Assembly: GCF_001552135.1 (NCBI RefSeq)
Contig: NZ_BCQP01000020.1
Coordinates: 22,183 to 86,182, forward strand
DNA: 64,000 nt
Direction: 5' to 3'
Origin: Actinomadura chibensis NBRC 106107
GTDB lineage: Bacteria; Actinomycetota; Actinomycetes; Streptosporangiales; Streptosporangiaceae
Positions 46,657 through 55,753 of this stretch are shown in pieces. The notes under the pieces were generated by a model, which worked only from the letters and a program-made list of their open reading frames with translations, was not told the DNA's origin and ran no database searches. How positions within the stretch are numbered: the first letter of the stretch is position 1; every line of letters starts with the position of its first letter. The position numbers and the translations under genes were made by a program.

Positions 46657-49218
46657 TCATGTTCTGCCCAGGGCGAGGTCGATGTTGTTGCCTGACCAGG
46701 TGTTGCCGGTACGCCAGATCACCGACATGCCGAACGCCTCCGCGAGGACGTCGGGCGCCCATGGCTCGGACGGCGCCTCGGGAAGGACGAGGAAACGGTG
46801 CTTCGCCGGTTCGCCTTCCGCGTGCTGGACCTCCAGGATCCGCAGGACGGCGTCCCGCATCCGCCGGTACGTGTGGCCGTCCTCGCCGAGCACCTCGTAC
46901 AGGATCCTTCCGTCCGGCGCGTCGCAGATGACGTCCGCGGTGGGGGAGTCCACCGTGGGGACGAGCCCGGCCCCGTACAGCTCGGAGATCAGCGCGTGCC
47001 GGACGCGTTCGTGCACGGTGCTCCGCCGCTCCTCGCGCACCGTCGCCTCCAGTTCCGCGATGAACCCCGCGAAACCGGCCTCCGCCTCCGTGTCGCCGGT
47101 CTCGGCCGCGGGCGCGTCGATCAAGGGGTCGCCTTCCTCTGGGTCGCCGTCCGCCGGGAGCAGCGCCCGGGGGACGGGGGCGGAGTGCACGATGGTCAGC
47201 GACCGGGTGCACCGGGTGATGGCCACGTAGAGCAGGCCGTGCCCGCCGGGCGTCCGGGACGCGATCGCGGCGGGCTCGACCAGGACGACGTGGTCGAATT
47301 CCAGGCCCTTGGCCTCCGCCGCGGTGATCACGGTGGCGCGGCCGCCGGGCGGGAGCGCCGCGCGGATCGCCTCCGCCTGCCCGCGCGACGCGTCCGGGAC
47401 GATCACGGCGACGGAGCGGTCGTCGCCGGGGGAGAGCAGGGCCCGCGCCCGCGCCGCCGCCTCGTCCACCAGCGCGGGCGGGTCCGCCTGGACGATGGCG
47501 ATCGCGTCCGGCCCGACCGGGCGGATCGACCGCGGGAACGGCGTGCGGGGCGCGATGGAACGGCCGAGCACCTCGGCGAAGTCCATGACCTCGCGCGGCA
47601 CGCGGTAGCCGACCGTCAGCTCCTCCAGGTGCCAGCCGTCGCGGCCCGCGAGGATCTCGCCGAGCGCGGACCAGTCGTCGTGGGCGTGGTCGCCGGTCGC
47701 CTGCGCGAGGTCGCCGAGGACGGTCATCGACCCGCTCGGGCAGCGCCGCGCCAGCGACCTGGCCTGCATGGGGGTCAGGTCCTGCGCCTCGTCCACCATG
47801 ATGTGCCGGTACCGCGGCGGCCCCTCGCCGGTCAGCAGGACGCGCAGCTCCTCCAGGCAGACCTGGTCCTCGGGCGACCACGGCTCGTCGCCCGCGCGGG
47901 CGGCGGGCGGCCGGACGATCTCCGCCTGCTCGTCCGCGGTGAGGACGCCGTCGGCGGCCGCCCGCAGCACGGCGGGGTCGCCCAGCAGGCCGCGCAGGAC
48001 GCCCTCGGCTGACACGTTCGGCCACATCGTGTTGACCAGCCCGAGGACGCGCGGATCGCGGGCGATCCTGCGGCGCACGTCCTCGTCGGTCCGGCGCGGC
48101 AGCTTCTCGGCGTGCAGGCGCATCAGGTGGTCGACGAGCCGGTTCGCGAACGCGCGCTTGCGGGCGGCGAACGGCGCGGAGTCGTCGCCCTCCGCGAAGG
48201 CCCGCAGGTCGTCCCCGGGGACGGACAGCAGGACGCCCTCGAACGTGACGGTGAACGCGTCGTTGCGGAGCTGGCCGAGGACCCGGTGGTGCGGGATGCC
48301 CCGGACGGCCCGCCGCAGCACCTCGGCCATGCGGGCGCCGGACTTCACGATCCGCGCGGGCGCCGGGTCGGCGCCGCGCGGCGCCGCCCACAGCTTGCCC
48401 AGCTCGATCGCCGTCACGTCGTGCCTGCCGAGCCGGGGGAGGACGCCGCGCACGTAGCGGAGGAACCCGGGATGCGGTCCGACGACGAGGACCTCGCCCG
48501 ACTTGAAGCGCTTGTTGTAGAGCAGCCAGGACACGCGGTGCAGCCCGACGGCGGTCTTGCCGGTCCCCGGCCCGCCCTGCACCACGAGCACGCCCCGGCG
48601 GTCGTCCGACACCAGCAGGAGCTGCTCGCGCTCGATCGTCTCGACGATGTCGCGCATGTGCCCGTCGGGGGCGCGGTTCAGGTCTTCGAGCAGGAAGTCC
48701 TTCAGCCCCTCGACGGGGGACTCGGCGTCGGCGGCCTCCGCCGCGTCCTCCCCGGCCGGTTCGGCGGGCGGTTCCGCGACGCGCGGCGGGGCGACCCTGA
48801 TCTCGTCCCGGAAGTCGGTGACCCGGTCGCGGACGCACCGGAGCCTCCGCCGCAGCGAGATCCCGCCCGGGGCGTCCGGGCGCCGCCCCATCCATTCGAT
48901 CGCCCGCGGCGCCTGCCAGCTCACGACGAAGGTGTCGTTGGACTCGTTCCGGACGTTGCGACGCCCGATGTACCAGGTCCCGGCCTCCCCGTCCTCGTCG
49001 GCGTCGACGCGCGCGAAGACGAGCGCCTCGCCGTCGAGGTCGCCCTCAAGCCGCACCTCCGGCGCCACGTCCGGGATGAACGCGGTCCCGGCGTGGGAGT
49101 CGGTCACATCCGAGGGCCGGAGCTTCTCGCGGTTGGTCTGGAGCCTGCGCTCGTAGCAGGCGTAGGCGTAGTCGACTGCGCGCTGCTCCTCCGCGAGCAC
49201 GGCCTTGCGGTCGGTCAA
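46657..49218 (-). CDS. HelD-like UvrD/Rep-family helicase
   Basis: 853 aa, TTG start with GAGGAGC five bases upstream. An N-terminal alpha-helical part (AVLAEEQRAVDYAYACYERR) and the strand WYIGRRNV resemble RNA-polymerase-associated HelD proteins. Motor motifs: Walker A GGPGTGKT (215-222), HIMVDEAQDLTP, VLGDLAQATG, LTVGYRVP, TAAEAKGLEFDHVVLVE and LLYVAITRCTRSL. The last 130 residues (LYGAGLVPTVDSP, ADVICDAPDGRILYEVLGED) form an extra domain with a faint endonuclease-like pattern. HelD removes RNA polymerase from DNA and can confer rifampicin tolerance; no rifamycin-associated element was seen upstream. Confidence 0.88.
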   Translation of the reverse strand: MTDRKAVLAEEQRAVDYAYACYERRLQTNREKLRPSDVTDSHAGTAFIPDVAPEVRLEGDLDGEALVFARVDADEDGEAGTWYIGRRNVRNESNDTFVVSWQAPRAIEWMGRRPDAPGGISLRRRLRCVRDRVTDFRDEIRVAPPRVAEPPAEPAGEDAAEAADAESPVEGLKDFLLEDLNRAPDGHMRDIVETIEREQLLLVSDDRRGVLVVQGGPGTGKTAVGLHRVSWLLYNKRFKSGEVLVVGPHPGFLRYVRGVLPRLGRHDVTAIELGKLWAAPRGADPAPARIVKSGARMAEVLRRAVRGIPHHRVLGQLRNDAFTVTFEGVLLSVPGDDLRAFAEGDDSAPFAARKRAFANRLVDHLMRLHAEKLPRRTDEDVRRRIARDPRVLGLVNTMWPNVSAEGVLRGLLGDPAVLRAAADGVLTADEQAEIVRPPAARAGDEPWSPEDQVCLEELRVLLTGEGPPRYRHIMVDEAQDLTPMQARSLARRCPSGSMTVLGDLAQATGDHAHDDWSALGEILAGRDGWHLEELTVGYRVPREVMDFAEVLGRSIAPRTPFPRSIRPVGPDAIAIVQADPPALVDEAAARARALLSPGDDRSVAVIVPDASRGQAEAIRAALPPGGRATVITAAEAKGLEFDHVVLVEPAAIASRTPGGHGLLYVAITRCTRSLTIVHSAPVPRALLPADGDPEEGDPLIDAPAAETGDTEAEAGFAGFIAELEATVREERRSTVHERVRHALISELYGAGLVPTVDSPTADVICDAPDGRILYEVLGEDGHTYRRMRDAVLRILEVQHAEGEPAKHRFLVLPEAPSEPWAPDVLAEAFGMSVIWRTGNTWSGNNIDLALGRT

Positions 49219-49372
49219 CTCTGCTCCTCGGTGCCGGAACGAGTCCTGTGTGTCTGGGGGACGTTCAAGCCGGTCAGCCGGTTGACCGGATCGATCACCC
49301 GCCCCCTGGCCGAGGTGGGCCTCATCCGAACGAGGGGCGGACTGTCAAGCGCAACCAACCATACACGCTTCT

Positions 49373-49454
49373 GTGAACTCAATCAACCCGAGATTTTGCG
49401 TACGGACATTGTGATCATATACTCGCCGGTATGAATGGCGTGAACTGGGTCAAC
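49373..49454. promoter_or_regulatory. Two GTGAACTNNNTCAAC sites flanking the methyltransferase promoter
   Basis: GTGAACTCAATCAAC at 49373-49387 and GTGAACTGGGTCAAC at 49440-49454. The same 15-base pattern recurs at 62333-62347 before an unrelated gene. Probable binding sites of an unknown regulator. Confidence 0.5.
49396..49423 (+). promoter_or_regulatory. Promoter of the methyltransferase-kinase genes
   Basis: TTGCGT, 16 bases, TATACT. The -10 box is nearly consensus; the 5' leader would be about 85 bases to GTG 49515. One GTGAACT site lies just upstream of the -35 box and one just downstream of the start point. Confidence 0.6.
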
Positions 49455-49514
49455 CGGGAGATCGGGTCCGGTGGGCGCTAGGGTGAGATCGTTCGCGTCG
49501 GTGGAGGGAGCGCT

Positions 49515-51470
49515 GTGTCGAGCGATGCGACGGTGACCGCGGCCGATATCGCCCGGCTGGCCGCGGTGGGGCGGGCGGCGGTGAGCAACTGGCGCCGCCG
49601 CCATGACGACTTTCCCCAGCCCGTCGGCGGGACGGCGGCCAGCCCGACGTTCTCGCTCGCCGAGGTCGAGGACTGGCTCCGCGGTCAGGGCAAGCTGGCC
49701 GACTCGCCCATCCGCGAGCGCGTCTGGCAGACGCTGCGGCAGGCGGCGGCCGGGGACGTCGAGCTCGCCGACGTGCTCACCTTCGCCGGCGCCTTCCTGC
49801 TCCATCTCCGCGAGCACCCCGGGTACGAGGTGGCGAACGTCCCGGACGACGAACTGGAGCGCTCGCTACGCGAACACTTTGATGAGGCGCCCCCGTCCGC
49901 GGCCCCCATCGCGCGCGCTCTCTCGCAACTCGTGGACGAACTGGGTGTCGCCGACACCTTCGACTTTCTCCGCACCCGTTATCTGGAGCACCACAGCCGC
50001 CGCGTCTACATCACCCCTGAGCCGGTCGTACGGCTGATGCTCGAACTCGGGGGGCCCGCCCGGACGGTCCTGGACCCGGCGTGCGGCACCGGTGCGTACC
50101 TCAACATGGCGAACGATCTGTTCAAGGACGTGGAGCTGCTCCTAGGTCAGGAGCTCGACGAGACGACCGCGCGCATGTCCGCGATCCAGTTGGAGTTGCG
50201 CGGTGCCTCGGCCGAGGTCCGCCCAGGCGACTCGCTTCTGGACGACGCGTTTTCTGGGCGGACGGTCGATCTGGTCGCGACCAACCCGCCCTTCAACGAC
50301 CGTGGCTGGGGCTACGAGCGGCTGACCGGTGACCCGCGCTGGGAGTACGGGCTGCCTCCGCGCATGGAATCGGAGCTGGCGTGGCTTCAACACGGGCTCG
50401 CCCACACGCGTCCTGGCGGGACGGTCGTCATCCTCATGCCCCCGGCCGTCGCGAACCGCCGTTCCGGACGCCGCGTCCGCGCGGAACTGCTTCGCCGGGG
50501 CGCGCTGCGCGCCGTCATAGGGCTGCCGCCCGGTGCGGTGCCGAACATGGCCGTCGCGCTGACCGTGTGGGTTCTTCGCCGTCCATCCCCTGGGGACCAG
50601 CCCGCGGACGACGTCCTGATGGTCGACACCTCATCCGACCCGGAGAACTTCGGGAAAATCGCGCTCAACGCCTACCGCCGCTACCTCAAGGGCAAGGACG
50701 ACCGGACGGACTCCAGCGTCGTCGTCCGCATCATCGACCTACTGGACGACGAGGTCGACCTCACACCCGCCCGCTACCTTCCCCAGCGGACGATGCCCGG
50801 GACGGAAGGCTCGTTCGACGCCGCCCGCGAACTCCTGCAGAAGAAGGCGACGGAACTGCCGCGGACGATCGCCGAACTGTCCTCGCTCAAGCGCGTCCCC
50901 ATGCGCGATGACATCGCCATGACGACTTTCGGTGAGCTCGCCAAAGCCGGTGTGCTCCAAATACTGCGCCCCCCTCCCCGGATACGGATGGGCGGCTCGG
51001 GCACGGTGCCCATGCTGACCATCGAGGACCTCGCCCAGCGCAGAGACGCCACAGGAAGGGCCGCGCCCGACGACGGCCACGTCTGGATCGCCGCGGGGGA
51101 CATCGTCGTCTCGCTGGCCGCCCGCCGCCCGGCCGCACGCGTCATGGCCGCGGACGGGCCGATCCTCGGCCCCGGCCTCGCGCTCGTCCGGGTCGACCCC
51201 TCCCGGACGGATCCCGACTTCGTCGCGGGGTGGCTCCTCCTCGGCGCGGAGGGCGCGCGGCTCCGCAGCTCCACCTCGTCCGCCCGCTTCGACCTCCGCC
51301 GCGCCCGCCTGCCCCGCCTCACCTTCGTCGAGCAGACGATGCTGGGGTCGGCGTTCCGCGCGCTCACCGAACTGGAGGCCGCCCTCCGCGAGACCCACGA
51401 ACTGGGTGCGGACGTGCTGCGCCTCGGTCTCGAAGGGCTCGGCGCCGGAGCCCTCCGCCCGCCCGGCTGA
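49515..51470 (+). CDS. N6-adenine DNA methyltransferase with HTH and specificity-like region
   Basis: 651 aa, GTG start with GGAGGGAG upstream. Residues 8-55 form a small HTH (TAADIARLAAVGRAAVSNWR). The methyltransferase core follows, with the SAM motif DPACGTGAYLNMA near 186 and the catalytic NPPF near 256 (LVATNPPFNDRGWGY), as in HsdM-type gamma enzymes. The C-terminal part (460-640) resembles a type I target-recognition domain (WIAAGDIVVSLA, FVAGWLLLGAEGARL, FDLRRARLPRLTF). So one chain may both recognise and methylate a DNA site. No HsdR is encoded beside it. It is followed by a kinase-TPR gene, an arrangement faintly like the MTase plus kinase of Pgl systems. Confidence 0.92.
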   Translation: MSSDATVTAADIARLAAVGRAAVSNWRRRHDDFPQPVGGTAASPTFSLAEVEDWLRGQGKLADSPIRERVWQTLRQAAAGDVELADVLTFAGAFLLHLREHPGYEVANVPDDELERSLREHFDEAPPSAAPIARALSQLVDELGVADTFDFLRTRYLEHHSRRVYITPEPVVRLMLELGGPARTVLDPACGTGAYLNMANDLFKDVELLLGQELDETTARMSAIQLELRGASAEVRPGDSLLDDAFSGRTVDLVATNPPFNDRGWGYERLTGDPRWEYGLPPRMESELAWLQHGLAHTRPGGTVVILMPPAVANRRSGRRVRAELLRRGALRAVIGLPPGAVPNMAVALTVWVLRRPSPGDQPADDVLMVDTSSDPENFGKIALNAYRRYLKGKDDRTDSSVVVRIIDLLDDEVDLTPARYLPQRTMPGTEGSFDAARELLQKKATELPRTIAELSSLKRVPMRDDIAMTTFGELAKAGVLQILRPPPRIRMGGSGTVPMLTIEDLAQRRDATGRAAPDDGHVWIAAGDIVVSLAARRPAARVMAADGPILGPGLALVRVDPSRTDPDFVAGWLLLGAEGARLRSSTSSARFDLRRARLPRLTFVEQTMLGSAFRALTELEAALRETHELGADVLRLGLEGLGAGALRPPG

Positions 51471-51509
51471 CGCGGGTACGCTGCGACCACGGGCCGGAGG
51501 AGGTGGGAG

Positions 51510-53012
51510 TTGCGTCGGGGCGATCTCCTCGGGGAGCGCGAGCGGTACGAGCTCGACCAGGCGATCGGACGCGGCGGCATGGGCGAGGTGTGGCGCGCCT
51601 ACGACCGGTTCCTCGACCGGCGCCTCGCGATCAAGTTCACCCGTGTCATGGACGACGCCCTCGTCGGGCGCTTCGAGCAGGAGGCACGCAGCACGGCCTG
51701 GTTCGAGCATCCCGGCGTCCCGACCGTGTACGACTTCGGAAGCCACGACGGCTGCTTCTACCTTGTGATGCAGTACGTCGAGGGCATGACGGTCGACCAT
51801 GTCCTGGACGCGCAGGAACGGCTCTCCGTTTCGTGGGCCGCGCTCATAGCCGCCCAGGTGTGCGCGGTGCTGAACGTGGCGCATCGCCGTCCGCTCGTGC
51901 ACCGCGACCTCAAACCGAGCAATCTGATGCTCTGCCCTGACGGCTCGGTGAAAGTGCTCGATTTCGGTGCCGCCGTGGGGCTCGGGCCAGGCGACGTGCG
52001 GCGAACGACCACCGGATTGGGCGCGCCCTACACACCCGGCTACACGGCGATAGAGCAGGTGTACGGAAGCCCAGGACCGCAGAGCGACCTGTACTCCCTC
52101 GGCTGCGTCTTGTACGAGATGCTCACCGGCCGCAAGGTCTTCCTGGGGACTACCCCCTACGAGGTGATGCGCCGCCATGAGGACGAGGACCCGATCCCAG
52201 TGCGCGATCTGCGTCCCGACGTCCCGGGTGGGTTGGACGCACTCGTCCTGCACCTCCTGGCCAAGCAACCCGGCGACCGGCCGGGGGACGCCGACGAGGT
52301 GTACACCCGGCTCTTGGAATTCGTCTCGTCACTGGAACCCTTGCCCGGAATCATCGACACGATCGCCCCGCAACACCTCTACGCCCATGCGATCAGCCGG
52401 ATCAGGGTGACCGGCGCGGCCCCATTGGCTCGACCCAAAGAACCCGCCGGACTGCCCACCATTGACGAGGTCGTCCAAGCGCGCGCGGAGGCGGCCCACC
52501 TCGCCGATGAAGGCCGCTACACGCAGGCCGCGGAACTCCTCTCCGACCTGACCGGACCGGCGGGCCTGGCCTTGGGCGACGACGACCCCGAATACATGGG
52601 GATGCGCCTGGACCTCGCCGACGTCCTGTTCAAGGGCGGCGACTACCGCCGGGCCGTCCACGCGTACCGCGCCGCCGCCGTGACGCTGGCCGAGTGGTAC
52701 GGCCCCGACGATCCGCACGTCCTGATCTGCCGCGAGCAAGAAGCCGTCTGCCAAGCCCACCTGGGAGCGACGGCCGCCGCCCTCGCCCATCTGCAGGAAC
52801 TCCTGGACGGCCTTTCAGGCGGCAGGCCCCATGATGCGCTGACCCTCCGCGTCCGCGAACGGGTGGGACGCCTCAAACTCGCCGCGGGCCGGACCGGCGA
52901 GGCGCGCAAGGAACTCACCGAACTCCTGGCCGACCTGACCGCCCGCTTCGGTGACGGCCACGCGCAGATCCCCGGCCTCCGCGCCCTGCTCGACGACCTG
53001 GCCCAGGATTAG
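51510..53012 (+). CDS. Ser/Thr protein kinase with C-terminal TPR region
   Basis: 500 aa, TTG start (51510) preceded by GGAGGAGGTGGGAG. Kinase 12-275: IGRGGMGEVWRA P-loop, Lys 42 in LAIKF, HRDLKPSNLML near 130, KVLDFGAA, and APYTPGYTAIEQ as the activation/P+1 segment. From 320 on there are helical repeats (AEAAHLADEGRYTQAAELL, YRRAVHAYRAAAVTLAEWYG) that fit TPRs. No membrane helix or PASTA domain, so cytosolic. It starts 40 bases after the methyltransferase, so likely the same transcript; the kinase may control the methyltransferase or the neighbouring helicases. Its stop nearly abuts the convergent helicase gene. Confidence 0.92.
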   Translation: MRRGDLLGERERYELDQAIGRGGMGEVWRAYDRFLDRRLAIKFTRVMDDALVGRFEQEARSTAWFEHPGVPTVYDFGSHDGCFYLVMQYVEGMTVDHVLDAQERLSVSWAALIAAQVCAVLNVAHRRPLVHRDLKPSNLMLCPDGSVKVLDFGAAVGLGPGDVRRTTTGLGAPYTPGYTAIEQVYGSPGPQSDLYSLGCVLYEMLTGRKVFLGTTPYEVMRRHEDEDPIPVRDLRPDVPGGLDALVLHLLAKQPGDRPGDADEVYTRLLEFVSSLEPLPGIIDTIAPQHLYAHAISRIRVTGAAPLARPKEPAGLPTIDEVVQARAEAAHLADEGRYTQAAELLSDLTGPAGLALGDDDPEYMGMRLDLADVLFKGGDYRRAVHAYRAAAVTLAEWYGPDDPHVLICREQEAVCQAHLGATAAALAHLQELLDGLSGGRPHDALTLRVRERVGRLKLAAGRTGEARKELTELLADLTARFGDGHAQIPGLRALLDDLAQD

Positions 53013-53028
53013 GCGGCCTGGCCCAGGG

Positions 53029-55104
53029 TTAGGCGGCCCCGGGCAGGAACGGGCTCGGCGAACCCGCGAACGACACGTACAAATTGTCGCGCGCCCGCGT
53101 CGAGGCCACGAAAAGCAGGCAACGCTCCTTCTGGACGTCCTGCGCGTGCGCTTTGGCGTCCTCGTCCTCCGGCGTGATCGCATGGGACGACGGCATCGCG
53201 TTCTCGTCCGCCCCGATCACCGCGATGCACCGGAACTCCAGACCTTTCATCTTGTGCATCGTTCCGACCTGGACACCCGGTGATTTACTGGGCACCTGGT
53301 AGGCGGTGATGCCGTCTTCCTTCAACCGTTTGACGGCTTTCCGCACCATCCACATGTACCGGGTGGCGACGCCGATCGAACCGGCCTCCACGCCGTCATC
53401 GACCCAGGCGCGCACCTGCTCGACGAGACCGTCCAATTCGGCGTCCAGATCTGGATACGCCTTCACCACGGGCCGCCGGCCGTGCATCGGCGACCGATAA
53501 CCGTCCAGCGTGTCCGCGGAATCGTCGAGGCCCTGCGCGGGAGAGTGCCCGAGCAAAGGCACCGACCAGGCCAGGATCTCCTGCGTGGTCCGGTAGTTGA
53601 GCCTCAGTTTCGTGCTGCGTCCGCGCACATTGATCCCGAGGCTGGTCAACGACACGTGGCTGTCGTAGATGCGCTGATGCGGGTCCCCGACGATGAACAG
53701 ATCATCGGGCCTTTCCGGGACGAGGCGCCTCAGCAGCCGCCATTGCGTCGTGTGGATGTCCTGCGCCTCGTCGATGATCACGTGGTCGTATTCGGGGGCC
53801 GACACCAGGTCGGCGGCCTCGTTGGCGAGCTGGTGGAACGTCGACCTGCCTTCGGCCGCCAGCCCGTCCACCACCTGCTTGACGGCCCGCCACACCACCG
53901 CCCGCTGCGCCTTTCCGAGCGGGACACCGCGTCCCGCACGGGTGCACGCCAGGTAATCGTCCTCGGTCTCCAGGCCCTGCGCGAGGATGATCTGCTCCCA
54001 TTCCCGTTCCAGGAACGTCCGGGAGAACGGCGTGCCCTCCGCCGCCTCGTCCCAGAGCGGATCGAGAATGTCCGACCCGGCGATGCCAGGCTTGTGATGC
54101 CGCCCGACGATTCCGTACGACACGGCGTCGACGTTCTTCACCTGAATACGCGACCGGATCTCGGGATTCTCCACGAGCAGGGCGAGCTGCCTCTCCAGCG
54201 CCTCCGCCAGGTTCCGTGTGAACGTCGTCAGCAGGACGCGCCCGCCCTTCGACGCGAGGTATTTCGCCCGATGCAGCGCGGTGACCGTCTTCCCCGTTCC
54301 CGCGCCGCCCGTCACTTGCGCGGGCCCCGAATAGGACGGCCGGAGCGCGACCCGCCGCTGCACCGGGTGCAGGAACACCCGCCACATGTCGAACGGATGG
54401 GCGAGGATGTCCCGCAGTTCCTCCGGCCCGTTGACGAAGACGACCTTTCCCGGAGTCCGCCGCATCGCCGTCACGAGGTCGTCGGGATCGACCGCGGCGG
54501 GCTTCTCCTCGACCGTCAGGTATTTCGCGACCTCTTCCCACGCCTGCTGGACGTTCATTCCCTGCGCCAGCGCCAGCAGCGCCATGTACTGCGGCTCCGG
54601 CAGGAACTTCTCCAGGGCCAGCAGATGCGAATCCTCGGTCAGCAGCCGGACGATCGGAATCAGTTCCCGGTCGATTCCGAGCCGCAGCAGATCCTTTTCG
54701 AAGACGTGCCCGAGCAGCCGGAAGACCGTCCCCTCCGCGGCCTTCGCCAACGCCGGTGACATCTCCTCAAGGGCCTGCTGGTCGCGAACCTCCAGCACGC
54801 CGATCGCCTGGTTCACCGAGAACTTCCGGCTTCTGGCCCACGCGATCGCGTCGTCATGGGGCATCACCGCGAGCAGGCAGTAAACGTCTCCCTTATCCGG
54901 CGCCAGCACCACACCGCGCCAGAACTGGTCGATCCTTATCGTCCGGATCCGCGGGTCCTTGGCATTGTTGAGTTTCTCCAGGTGCAACCCGGCGTGCGTG
55001 TGCTCGGCGAACTTGGCGATCGCCGCGTCCACGCCTTTCCGCACCTTCGGCTCCAACTTCGCGTACTGCGGCATGAACGAATCCGCAATAGCAAGCTGAG
55101 CCAC
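53029..55104 (-). CDS. UvrD-like helicase with N-terminal RelE/ParE-like domain
   Basis: 691 aa, GTG start. Residues 5-100 resemble a RelE/ParE toxin fold: FMPQYAKLEPKVRKGVDAAI, GLHLEKLNNAKDPRIRTIRI, FWRGVVLAPDKGDVYCLLAV and HDDAIAWA, the order seen in stand-alone plasmid-stabilisation toxins. A UvrD-type motor follows: Walker A GGAGTGKT (266-273), LLTTFTRNLAEALE, HVIIDEAQDIHTTQW, IVGDPHQRIYDSHVSL, LRLNYRTTQEI, VGTMHKMKGLEFRCI and LLFVASTRARDNLYV. No antitoxin gene is visible next to it. It lies convergent with the kinase and directly upstream of the A/B/L array on the same strand. Confidence 0.9.
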   Translation of the reverse strand: MAQLAIADSFMPQYAKLEPKVRKGVDAAIAKFAEHTHAGLHLEKLNNAKDPRIRTIRIDQFWRGVVLAPDKGDVYCLLAVMPHDDAIAWARSRKFSVNQAIGVLEVRDQQALEEMSPALAKAAEGTVFRLLGHVFEKDLLRLGIDRELIPIVRLLTEDSHLLALEKFLPEPQYMALLALAQGMNVQQAWEEVAKYLTVEEKPAAVDPDDLVTAMRRTPGKVVFVNGPEELRDILAHPFDMWRVFLHPVQRRVALRPSYSGPAQVTGGAGTGKTVTALHRAKYLASKGGRVLLTTFTRNLAEALERQLALLVENPEIRSRIQVKNVDAVSYGIVGRHHKPGIAGSDILDPLWDEAAEGTPFSRTFLEREWEQIILAQGLETEDDYLACTRAGRGVPLGKAQRAVVWRAVKQVVDGLAAEGRSTFHQLANEAADLVSAPEYDHVIIDEAQDIHTTQWRLLRRLVPERPDDLFIVGDPHQRIYDSHVSLTSLGINVRGRSTKLRLNYRTTQEILAWSVPLLGHSPAQGLDDSADTLDGYRSPMHGRRPVVKAYPDLDAELDGLVEQVRAWVDDGVEAGSIGVATRYMWMVRKAVKRLKEDGITAYQVPSKSPGVQVGTMHKMKGLEFRCIAVIGADENAMPSSHAITPEDEDAKAHAQDVQKERCLLFVASTRARDNLYVSFAGSPSPFLPGAA

Positions 55105-55255
55105 CCCACACCACCCCTTACGCCGCTGTCAGGCCCGAACATCCTAGGAGCGCTTCGTCCCGGCGGCGCTGGAACCCCGCCCGACGAGCCCGGCCACCTC
55201 CGGACACCGCCCTGCTCCAGAACGCTGCACCGCCCCCAGGCCGCCGTCCGGCGCC

Positions 55256-55753
55256 TCAGCTCTTCGCGGCGGACGCCTCGTCCTGCCGCGCGGCGAGCCA
55301 CTTCTCGGTGTAGGCGGTGACCTCTTCGATGAACTGCTCCAGCCCCGCCCGATCGAACCCGGCTTCCCCGACGAGATACATGAGGACGAACACCTCGGCA
55401 TAAAGCACGGCCTGCACATCCCCCACCCCGTCCTTCTTGAGCGGCGGCGCGCCGATGACGCGGCGGATCAGGTCTTCGGCGACGATCGTGTCGATCAGGT
55501 TTGCGGCCTCCGCGGCCTCGATCCGCAGATCGGCGACGAACCGGACGACCTGGCCAATGGTGTAGGTCGGGGAGAATCTTCGGCGCACCGCGACTGAGAA
55601 GGCGCCGTAGAGCAACGACATGTAGCCGGCTGCGGTCTCGTCGTCTACCTGGATGTCATCTTGCAGAGGCACCCACGCCTGTGGACCTTCCAGCAAGAAG
55701 GACCGCAAGGCGAGGATGTTCTCCTCACGAATTTCGACGGCCGAGTAATCCAT
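55256..55753 (-). CDS. Unrecognised small protein B1 (array unit 1)
   Basis: 165 aa, function unknown. ATG 55753 shares one base with the stop of the upstream A1 gene (TAATG), so the two are translationally coupled. Core features shared with B2 and B3: ALRSFLLEGP, AAGYMSLLYGAF, VRFVADLRI, AEDLIRRVIGAPPL, VLYAEVFVLMYLVGEAGFD and a C-terminal TEKWLAAR. Predicted all-helical and cytosolic, with no catalytic motif. Its last 75 residues are almost identical to B2 while the first part is much more diverged. Confidence 0.85.
   Translation of the reverse strand: MDYSAVEIREENILALRSFLLEGPQAWVPLQDDIQVDDETAAGYMSLLYGAFSVAVRRRFSPTYTIGQVVRFVADLRIEAAEAANLIDTIVAEDLIRRVIGAPPLKKDGVGDVQAVLYAEVFVLMYLVGEAGFDRAGLEQFIEEVTAYTEKWLAARQDEASAAKS

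Larger units (their letters stand above)
49219..49514. other. Divergent promoter region between HelD-like and methyltransferase genes
   Basis: 296 bases, locally AT-rich (49360-49440). It contains one promoter toward the methyltransferase and two copies of GTGAACTNNNTCAAC, listed separately. No gene. Confidence 0.65.

Noticed and set aside
46536..49514. Rifamycin-associated element upstream of the HelD-like gene
   Set aside because: I looked for the GGGGCTTGC-type palindrome known before rifamycin-inducible helR genes and did not find it.
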